NCBI GenBank assembly: GCA_042577505.1
Contig: JBHPEA010000039.1
Location: 1-10,956 of the forward strand
Reading direction: 5' to 3'
From: JACQSR01 sp042577505
GTDB lineage: Archaea > Nanobdellota > Nanobdellia > Woesearchaeales > JACQSR01
Length of the DNA: 10,956 nucleotides
The translations under genes were made by a program, and so were the position numbers. The notes beneath the pieces are model-generated. The model did not search any database. It was not told where the DNA came from and worked only from the letters and a program-made list of their open reading frames with translations. Below are positions 5,750 to 10,956 of the stretch, piece after piece; within the stretch, counting starts at the first letter, position 1, and each line of letters starts with the position of its first letter.

Positions 5750-7486
5750 TTACTGTTCTGAATAGAATTTCTTGACCGTATCTAATGTTGAGATCTCTTT
5801 TGGGGATCTATCTGGTCTTAATTTGACTAACCTAGGGAATCTTAGGGCATATCCGGATGAGTAGGTTGGGGATTTTTGGATTTCTTCATAAGTTATCTCT
5901 ACTACAATTTTTGGTTTAATGGTAACATTCCTTCCTTTTTGACTTTTAATAAGAGGTTTAAGCTCCTTAGTTAATTGAGCGAACGAAACTCCTTCTTCCT
6001 CTTTCTCTTTAATACCTGTACCTACCTTACCAACTTCTAAGAAGTCTCCTTCATCATAGCAAGCTAGTGTAAATGAAGAAAGCCATTGAGCTCTTTTACC
6101 CTCTCCCCAATCTGCACCTACAATAACTAAATCTAATGTTTCCATTGTTGGTTTTAATTTAACCATGAAACCGACTCTCGCTCCTGGTTTGTAAGGGGCA
6201 TCTAGTTTTTTGACCATCAATCCTTCGTTCCCTTCCTTTAAGGATGCGTCATAGAACTTTTCAGCCTCCTTTTGGCTTTCAGTTATTTTTCCTTTGGAAA
6301 GTACGAGTTTTCCTTTGGTTGATGTTATAATCTTTTCAAGCAATTTTCTTCTTTCACTAAATGATTCACCGATGTAATTCTTTTTGTTATATGAAATAAC
6401 ATCGAAGACGTTTAACTCTACAGGAAATTTCTTTGACATCTCTTCAATGTTATATTTTCTTTTAATTCTCTGAGAGATATTTTGGAAAGGTAAGTAATTG
6501 CCATTCTTATCCAAACCAACAGCTTCTGAATCTAGAATGAATGAATCACCCTTGACATGCTTTTCTACAAATTTTGCAACATCAGGGAATTGATTTGTAA
6601 CATTCTCAAGTCTTCTTGTGAATAAAGTTATTTTTCCATTATGTTTATGACATTGGATTCTGAATCCATCATATTTATACTCAAACATTGCTGGTTTTCC
6701 ACATCGTTTGAATCCTTCTTCAACATCTTTAACTTTAATTGCAAGCATTACTTTTAATGGTCTTCCAACCTTCATCCCTATATTTTTTAGACCTTTTAAT
6801 CCACTTGCTTTTACAGCTTCGGCTACATCGCCAAAATCGTTTGAAACATCATAAGCATGTTGGACAACTGAAGAGATTTCGTCGTATTTCTCTCTATTTT
6901 TAATTTCATAACCTTTCTTTCCTTTCTCAAGTTCAATTTCTTTTTCAAAATTGGCCCAGATTATCGCATCTCTTAGAGATCCTTCTCCAACTCCTACCCT
7001 CAATTCTTCTAAAACTGTTCTAATAACATAACGAGCTTCTTTTGGAGATGCTGAACTAAGAAGTTCTGTAATTAATGATATTTTCCTGTCGACAGTTCCT
7101 TCTCCCTCCATTGATGCAACTTTGACAAGATTATTGAATACTTTCTCTACCATTATTTTGGATGAGAATAAAGTTACCTGGGTTTTCCTTTTGACCAAAT
7201 TTTCTGCCACTATGCCTAAATCTCCTTTTTTACGCCATTCATTTTCAATTTTGTCTTGGGAGATTCCTGTAACTTTACTAATTGCTTTAAGTGCAAGTCT
7301 TGATGCAACCCCTAATTTTGATTCATCCCATGTTGGAAAGACTTTTCCTTGCAAAAGAAGTACAATAACTCTTGATTCTGCTGCTGAGACATTGTTTAAG
7401 AATTCTGCAATGATAGCGGTCTTTTCTAGCCTCTTTGTAGTTGCTTCGAGTTTTTCGTAAACTTCGACTAATTTTAGGTATTCCAT
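5750..7486 (-). CDS. lig: ATP-dependent DNA ligase
   Basis: A 578-residue protein of normal length for the archaeal replicative ligase. It seals nicks, joining Okazaki fragments and finishing repair, through a lysyl-AMP intermediate. The order is an N-terminal DNA-binding domain (about 1-235), an adenylation domain and a C-terminal OB fold. Motif I is E-Y-K-Y-D-G-F-R (269-276), with Lys271 the adenylated residue. Motif III is I-L-D-S-E-A-V (317-323), motif IV E-G-L-M-V-K-K (421-427), motif V M-V-K-L-K-P (441-446), and the C-terminal R-F-P-R-L-V-K-L-R-P-D (549-559) is the motif VI region. V-G-V-G-E-G in the N-terminal domain is also typical of archaeal and eukaryotic ligase I. All catalytic motifs are intact. 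Its ATG lies about 27 bp from a TATA box, so the mRNA is probably leaderless. Confidence 0.96.
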   Translation of the reverse strand: MEYLKLVEVYEKLEATTKRLEKTAIIAEFLNNVSAAESRVIVLLLQGKVFPTWDESKLGVASRLALKAISKVTGISQDKIENEWRKKGDLGIVAENLVKRKTQVTLFSSKIMVEKVFNNLVKVASMEGEGTVDRKISLITELLSSASPKEARYVIRTVLEELRVGVGEGSLRDAIIWANFEKEIELEKGKKGYEIKNREKYDEISSVVQHAYDVSNDFGDVAEAVKASGLKGLKNIGMKVGRPLKVMLAIKVKDVEEGFKRCGKPAMFEYKYDGFRIQCHKHNGKITLFTRRLENVTNQFPDVAKFVEKHVKGDSFILDSEAVGLDKNGNYLPFQNISQRIKRKYNIEEMSKKFPVELNVFDVISYNKKNYIGESFSERRKLLEKIITSTKGKLVLSKGKITESQKEAEKFYDASLKEGNEGLMVKKLDAPYKPGARVGFMVKLKPTMETLDLVIVGADWGEGKRAQWLSSFTLACYDEGDFLEVGKVGTGIKEKEEEGVSFAQLTKELKPLIKSQKGRNVTIKPKIVVEITYEEIQKSPTYSSGYALRFPRLVKLRPDRSPKEISTLDTVKKFYSEQ

Positions 7487-7493
7487 CCGTTAG

Positions 7494-7519
7494 ATATTTA
7501 AAGAACTACTATATAAAAA
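7494..7519. promoter_or_regulatory. Overlapping divergent promoters of ligase and nitroreductase-like gene
   Basis: Within the 45-bp gap are two TATA elements. ATATTTAAA at 7494-7502 on the plus strand is centred 34 bp before ATG 7532. TTTTTATATA on the minus strand (7510-7519) is centred about 27 bp before the ligase ATG at 7486, implying a leaderless ligase mRNA. Each element lies between the other promoter and its start site, so the two pre-initiation complexes would overlap. Confidence 0.5.
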
Positions 7520-7531
7520 GGTTGTTGAAAA

Positions 7532-8215
7532 ATGGAATTTAATGAAATTTTCAAACTAAGGAGATCTGTAAGGAAGTTTAAAGAAGATGAAGTAGAGTGG
7601 GGAAAGATTGTTGAGATCATTCATGCTGGTAGATTAAGTCCCACTGCTGGTAATGTTCATAATGTAAAATTCATTGTTATAAGAGAACCTGGTCAAAGGA
7701 GGAAGATTGCAGATACGTGTGAAGGACAGGAATGGATTGCCGATGCTCCTGCTATTATCGTCGTTTTAGGTGAACCAGAAAAGGCTGAAAGAATGTATGG
7801 GGCAAGAGGTCGGTTTATCTATACTATTCAAAATTGTGCTGCAGCTTCAATGAGTATGATTTATGCTGCTCAAGATGAGGGATTGTCATCTTGTTGGGTT
7901 GGTGCATTTGATGAGGAAAAGTTAAGGGGTGTTATGGGTCTACCCGAGAATGTGTTTATTCATGTAGTAATTCCTATTGGTTATGCTGCAGAAAAGCCTC
8001 ATTTACCTCCGAAGCCAAGGATTGAACATGTTGTTTTCTTTGAAAAGTATTGGAATAGAAGAAGATTGGCAGCCCCACATGGACAATGGAGCAGGAATGT
8101 TATGAAGTGGAGTAAAGAAGCAAAGAAAGATATCGAGAGTTTTGGAAATAAGGTTTCTGGTCACGTAGGAAAAAATATTAATAAGATTAAGAAAAAATTC
8201 AAGAAAAAGGAATAA
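7532..8215 (+). CDS. Nitroreductase-family flavoprotein with lysine-rich C-terminal tail
   Basis: A 227-residue protein. Residues 1-175 match the FMN-dependent nitroreductase family: R-R-S-V-R-K-F (10-16) is the phosphate-contacting N-terminal motif, R-L-S-P-T-A-G-N (34-41) follows, and G-L-S-S-C-W-V-G-A-F (117-126) and V-V-I-P-I-G-Y (145-151) are the later conserved strands. Members are NAD(P)H-dependent FMN oxidoreductases acting on nitro compounds, quinones, flavins or enones. The substrate cannot be told here. After the catalytic domain there is a tail of about 50 residues, very basic, with eight Lys in the last fourteen residues. That is not usual for the family and may bind nucleic acid or membrane phosphates. 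The stop codon directly abuts that of the convergent repeat protein (TAATTA, 8213-8218). Confidence 0.87.
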   Translation: MEFNEIFKLRRSVRKFKEDEVEWGKIVEIIHAGRLSPTAGNVHNVKFIVIREPGQRRKIADTCEGQEWIADAPAIIVVLGEPEKAERMYGARGRFIYTIQNCAAASMSMIYAAQDEGLSSCWVGAFDEEKLRGVMGLPENVFIHVVIPIGYAAEKPHLPPKPRIEHVVFFEKYWNRRRLAAPHGQWSRNVMKWSKEAKKDIESFGNKVSGHVGKNINKIKKKFKKKE

Positions 8216-9661
8216 TTAAGCTGTTTTTCTAATTTGCCTAATTTGTTGAGGTGAGTATTGGTATTTTAGAACTGGGTGATGTGATATATAATCTGTAAAT
8301 GCCTTTATCGGTGAATTATTATAAGCATAGTTAAACATACTCTGTACAGATACTTTAAATTGATAACCTGCTATTTCGTCAGTATGAGTTTTTATATCAG
8401 TTTGATGTAGATTTTTCAACGCATCACTAAAATTTTTAAATTTTCCTTCTGTAATAAATTTTACGATCATTCTTCCAAAAACATCTCTGGATTTTTGAGT
8501 GGGATGGCCTTTTTTATCTTTCCAAGTGTTCATTTGTGCAACTGAGAAATGTTCTGGACCTAATCTACCATACATTTTTGATAAATTTTGATCATGTGCA
8601 ACGTAGTCAAGGATTGCTGCTGATGGAGAACCTTTGTATGCATTTAGAAGAGAGGATGAATGAATTGTGAACTCTTCTCCACAAAATTCCTCCCTTATGG
8701 GGTTGGATATAAACTCGTCTTTCGAAATATTTTCAATTAATTCATTAAAATCTCGAAAAGTCCCGTTTGATAAATAATGAGTAATTATCTTTCCAACTAC
8801 TTCCCTAGATTTATCTGTTGGGTTTTCATCTTTGTCTGTCCAGGTATTCATTGCTGCTTTTGAGAAATGTTCTGAACCTAATCCTTGGTAAGCAATTTTT
8901 AAATGAGGATCATTATGTATGTAATCAAGAATTGCTCCCGATGGAGAACAGCTATAAGCTCTCAACATTGATTTTGTGTTTACGGTATAGGTTTCACCGT
9001 TAATCACTTCTTTAAAATCAGGTACAAAATGTATGGCTGAAACTCTCTTTATTACATCATTTAAATCTCTAAAAGTTCCGTCAGCTATATATGATGCGAC
9101 TAGTCTTCTTGTAACATTTCTGGCAGTTTGAGTAGGTTTTTCATTTTTATCTACCCACATACCAATAGAGAAAGTACCAAAATGTTCTGGACCAAGTAAA
9201 GCATAGTTAGCCCTGATTGTAGGTTCATGTCTGAAAAAATCTAAAGTTGCATCTATGGGGGAACCTCTGTAGCCATTCATTAACATAGATTCCGAATTCA
9301 CTGTAACTGGTGTATCGTTAAATGTGTCAACAAGAGGATTCTGTAAGAAATGTTCTTGTGAAATTTGCTGAGTGATTTCTCTGACATTCATGCTTGGAAA
9401 ATGGTGCTCTAATACTCTTTTTGTAAGTTCACGAGATGTATCTGTTGGTTGGCCATTTTTCTTCCACAATCCGTGAGTATTTGGGAAATGGTATGGTTGA
9501 AGATCCGTGAGATAGCCCTGTGAATGAAGTATATGTAAAGCGTCAGAAAGATCCTGACCTGCTAGTCTTTTTAATCCTAACCTTGGTTTAGGATCAAAAG
9601 GTCCCCCCTCATCATAGATTGCTTTGGCTAGTTCATCGATTGATGGTTTGTTTGGATGCAT
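8216..9661 (-). CDS. Tandem ~105-residue repeat protein, family not recognised
   Basis: A 481-residue protein, probably cytoplasmic, with no signal peptide or membrane helix. It is built of one unit repeated four times plus a partial fifth. Trp landmarks fall at 66, 169, 274 and 380 (periods 103, 105, 106). A unit reads roughly: S-P-x-x-A-x-x-D-[YF], H-x-P/D-x-L-x-x-x-Y-x-x-L-G-P-E-H-F, M-x-x-W-x-D-K-x-x-x-P-T-x-x-S-R-x-V, helix, [DE]-G-x-F-x-x-[FL], [HDE]-F, V-x-S-x-S-M-L-x-A-Y. The first unit is degenerate and the last stops after its N-terminal half. Units look all-alpha and contain a Trp-Lys/Asp-...-Pro-Thr-...-Arg segment reminiscent of DNA-binding helical repeats, but no known family can be named and no catalytic motif is seen. 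It starts 150 bp after ftsZ on the same strand and has its own TATA box. Confidence 0.8.
   Translation of the reverse strand: MHPNKPSIDELAKAIYDEGGPFDPKPRLGLKRLAGQDLSDALHILHSQGYLTDLQPYHFPNTHGLWKKNGQPTDTSRELTKRVLEHHFPSMNVREITQQISQEHFLQNPLVDTFNDTPVTVNSESMLMNGYRGSPIDATLDFFRHEPTIRANYALLGPEHFGTFSIGMWVDKNEKPTQTARNVTRRLVASYIADGTFRDLNDVIKRVSAIHFVPDFKEVINGETYTVNTKSMLRAYSCSPSGAILDYIHNDPHLKIAYQGLGSEHFSKAAMNTWTDKDENPTDKSREVVGKIITHYLSNGTFRDFNELIENISKDEFISNPIREEFCGEEFTIHSSSLLNAYKGSPSAAILDYVAHDQNLSKMYGRLGPEHFSVAQMNTWKDKKGHPTQKSRDVFGRMIVKFITEGKFKNFSDALKNLHQTDIKTHTDEIAGYQFKVSVQSMFNYAYNNSPIKAFTDYISHHPVLKYQYSPQQIRQIRKTA
8237..9571 (-). repeat. Protein-level tandem repeats, four units plus a partial fifth
   Basis: The units cover about residues 31-475 of the encoded protein. 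Units 2-4 are closely alike (shared G-P/S-E-H-F, W-x-D-K and G-x-F-[RK]-[DN]). Unit 1 is divergent but keeps the H-F, the W-K-K and P-T-x-x-S-R-E. DNA identity between units is clearly lower than protein similarity, so the duplications are old. Confidence 0.75.
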
Positions 9662-9687
9662 AATCTTAGAAGGGAATCTCTAACCTC

Positions 9688-9698
9688 TTTTAAAATTT
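9688..9698 (-). promoter_or_regulatory. TATA box of the repeat protein gene
   Basis: AAATTTTAAAA on the minus strand is centred about 32 bp before the ATG at 9661, so the leader is about six bases. The element is nearly palindromic and could also face the other way. Confidence 0.45.
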
Positions 9699-9701
9699 GA
9701 T

Positions 9702-9729
9702 AAAAAAAAGAAAAATCCCCCGAAGGGGA
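9702..9729 (-). terminator. UUCG-capped hairpin plus U-tract after ftsZ
   Basis: On the minus strand a five-bp stem, TCCCC and GGGGA, closes a TTCG tetraloop (stem-loop 9716-9729) and is followed by T5-C-T8 (9702-9715). This has the form of a classical intrinsic terminator with the extra-stable C(UUCG)G loop. It lies about 85 bp after the ftsZ stop and just before the TATA box of the repeat protein gene, insulating the two. Confidence 0.75.
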
Positions 9730-9732
9730 AAA

Positions 9733-9778
9733 TTTGCCTTCAGTTTAATCGTTGGGGGTGGTTAAAAATGAAGGCAAA
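9733..9778. repeat. Perfect 10-bp inverted repeat in the ftsZ 3' region
   Basis: TTTGCCTTCA (9733-9742) and TGAAGGCAAA (9769-9778) are perfect complements. Inside, TTTAA (9744-9748) and TTAAA (9762-9766) can extend the stem after a small internal loop, leaving a 13-base loop containing a G5 run (C5 on the minus strand). A further short stem, TCACC/GGTGA, lies at 9784-9803. The minus-strand transcript would therefore carry three hairpins in the ftsZ 3' UTR. Confidence 0.6.
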
Positions 9779-9813
9779 GAAATTCACCACAAAGACAGGG
9801 TGAGCATGATTGC

Positions 9814-10881
9814 CTAGACTAGCTCTATACCTAGTTCTTCAGCAAGTGATGCTGCCTTTTCTTGAGAGGCTGTTGCATCTTCTTTTCCCAATACCCAAGG
9901 GCTGTTTACACCAGTGATTATTGTCATAATAATCAGTTTGCCTTTCATATCATCGGAGACTCTTGCTCCCCAAATGACATTTGCGTCTGGGTCTAGTGAA
10001 TCAGTTACTTTTTCACCAACTTTGTTGATTTCATCCAGAGTCATATCTGGACCACCATGAATATGGATCAAAGCTCCAGTTGCACCGGCATAGCTAATAT
10101 CTAAAAGTGGGTTGGACAAAGCTCCGTTTACTGCTTCATCAACTTTATTGTTAGTATCAGAAGAACCTACTCCTATAACTGCTACTCCGCCGTTTGTCAT
10201 GATTGCTTTAACGTCAGCATAGTCTAAATTGACTAGTGATGGGACTGCAATTGTTTCAACGATTCCTTTAATCATTGTGGAGATTAGTTCATTTGCAACT
10301 GCAAATGCTTGCTTAATAGGTAGGTTACCAGCAATACTTACTAATCTGTTATTATCAATAACAATTACTGTGTCTGCTACTTGCCTCATTTGTTGAAGAC
10401 CAAATTCAGCTTTTTCGACACGTGCTCTTTCAATCTTAAATGGCATAGTTACAGTTCCTATTACAATAGATCCTGCATCTTTTGCACATTGTGCGACAAC
10501 AGGAGCTGCACCGGTTCCGGTACCGCCACCCATTCCTGCACAAATAAATGCCATATCTGTTCCTTTTAATACGTCCTTTATCTTACCAAGACTCTCTTTT
10601 GCAGATTCCGCACCTTTATCTGGGAATCCCCCGCAACCTAGGCCTTTAGTTACTTCTCTCCCAATTAAGAACTTTTGATCAGCTTGTATGATACCAAGAT
10701 GTTGATGATCAGTATTTGCGGCAATTATTTCACCACCTTTGATTCCTTTCTGATAGAGCCAGTTTACCATATTATTTCCTGCTCCACCCACACCAAAAAT
10801 TTTAATGTTAGCCTGTCCAATCGTAGAACCAGTTGGTTGGCTCTGCTGTGTTTCCATTGCGTTTTCGATTAAAAAGTTCAT
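9814..10881 (-). CDS. ftsZ: Cell division GTPase FtsZ
   Basis: A 355-residue tubulin-superfamily GTPase that assembles into the division ring at mid-cell. The start of the GTPase domain is I-F-G-V-G-G-A-G-N-N (28-37). The tubulin signature G-G-G-T-G-T-G is at 118-124, R-x-x-V at 152-155, and the nucleotide-contacting D-N-N at 176-178. The T7 loop N-L-D-Y-A-D (218-223) keeps both acidic residues needed to hydrolyse GTP across the subunit interface, which separates it from non-hydrolysing CetZ-like or diverged tubulins. The N-terminal extension is about 24 residues and polar. The C-terminal tail is short (about 330-355) and ends in E-E-L-G-I-E-L-V, like the L-G-I peptide ending many archaeal FtsZ proteins that probably recruits partners. 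Start M1 is preferred over M9 because a purine-rich ribosome binding site precedes it. Confidence 0.96.
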   Translation of the reverse strand: MNFLIENAMETQQSQPTGSTIGQANIKIFGVGGAGNNMVNWLYQKGIKGGEIIAANTDHQHLGIIQADQKFLIGREVTKGLGCGGFPDKGAESAKESLGKIKDVLKGTDMAFICAGMGGGTGTGAAPVVAQCAKDAGSIVIGTVTMPFKIERARVEKAEFGLQQMRQVADTVIVIDNNRLVSIAGNLPIKQAFAVANELISTMIKGIVETIAVPSLVNLDYADVKAIMTNGGVAVIGVGSSDTNNKVDEAVNGALSNPLLDISYAGATGALIHIHGGPDMTLDEINKVGEKVTDSLDPDANVIWGARVSDDMKGKLIIMTIITGVNSPWVLGKEDATASQEKAASLAEELGIELV

Positions 10882-10884
10882 TTT

Positions 10885-10893
10885 TCACCCCTC
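10885..10893 (-). promoter_or_regulatory. Shine-Dalgarno site of ftsZ
   Basis: On the minus strand GAGGGGTGA is followed by three A before ATG 10881. It matches the archaeal anti-Shine-Dalgarno complement with one deviation and favours M1 over the internal Met9. Confidence 0.6.
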
Positions 10894-10923
10894 ACGGTTT
10901 TGTGGTTTTTAACATATGTATTG

Positions 10924-10933
10924 TAATATATAC
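10924..10933 (-). promoter_or_regulatory. TATA box of ftsZ
   Basis: GTATATATTA on the minus strand is centred about 47 bp before the ftsZ ATG. Initiation near 10903 would give a leader of about 20 nt containing the ribosome binding site. Confidence 0.55.
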
Positions 10934-10943
10934 ATCCCTCTAT

Positions 10944-10956
10944 CGAAATGTTTATA
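10944..10956 (+). promoter_or_regulatory. Probable divergent promoter cut by the window end
   Basis: CGAAATGTTTATA closely resembles the BRE/TATA of the lipoprotein gene (GAAAAGTTTATATA at 171-184). It would drive a plus-strand gene beyond the window, divergent from ftsZ. Confidence 0.35.

Noticed and set aside
7122..7460. 112-residue open frame on the plus strand inside the ligase gene
   Set aside because: It lies opposite the conserved N-terminal domain of the ligase and shows no domain, and no ribosome site was identified. It is a shadow frame.
8216..9661. TALE-like or homing-endonuclease-associated repeats
   Set aside because: Unit length is about 105 residues, not about 34 or 50, and no repeat-variable residue pair or nuclease motif is seen.
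1..10956. CRISPR array, insertion sequence, integron or phage genes
   Set aside because: There are no short direct repeats with regular spacers, no transposase or integrase motifs, no terminal inverted repeats around any gene, and no target-site duplication next to the tRNA.

Overview
The window is from an AT-rich, very compactly organised archaeal genome. The evidence is a tRNA gene with a canonical 37/38 bulge-helix-bulge intron, no encoded CCA, TATA-type promoters at the expected distance from gene starts, an archaeal ATP-dependent DNA ligase, an archaeal FtsZ, and a Dol-P-sugar type glycosyltransferase cassette. The small size of the proteins, the tight packing and the six-cysteine 'DSDG' repeat lipoprotein suggest a DPANN-type lineage (Woese-/Pacearchaeota-like), but this placement is inference and not proven by the sequence.

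Layout. (1) 1-162: a 24-codon tail of an upstream gene whose TAG stop directly abuts tRNA-Arg(GCG), which carries a 13-nt intron. (2) 171-839: a secreted lipoprotein with two six-cysteine repeats. (3) 872-3595, plus strand: a three-gene overlapping operon of a GT-C-like polytopic membrane protein, a small DUF1616-like membrane protein and a GT2 Dol-P-sugar synthase-like enzyme. (4) 3592-5665, minus strand: a two-gene operon of a 626-aa secreted beta-rich surface protein followed by a 61-aa lipoprotein. (5) 5750-7486, minus: ATP-dependent DNA ligase. (6) 7532-8215, plus: nitroreductase-family protein with a lysine-rich tail, divergent from the ligase across 45 bp holding two overlapping TATA elements. 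(7) 8216-9661, minus: a 481-aa protein built of roughly 105-residue tandem repeats, family not recognised. (8) 9662-9813: a structured intergenic region with three hairpins, one a UUCG-capped terminator. (9) 9814-10881, minus: ftsZ, with its promoter near the right edge and a probable divergent promoter at the last bases.

How the genes fit together. The left half is a cell-surface module: two kinds of secreted proteins flank enzymes that probably make and transfer a lipid-linked sugar, and the flanking lipoprotein has six N-X-S/T sequons. The right half holds housekeeping genes (ligase, ftsZ) around a redox enzyme and an unknown repeat protein.

The most unusual signals are (a) a shared extreme C-terminal peptide, D-I-N-P-P-P-[IL]-P, on the two neighbouring secreted proteins of one operon, encoded with different synonymous codons; (b) the unknown tandem-repeat protein; (c) the structured ftsZ 3' region; and (d) the sequon-rich duplicated lipoprotein next to glycosyltransferases. 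I see no CRISPR array, insertion sequence or clear defence system.
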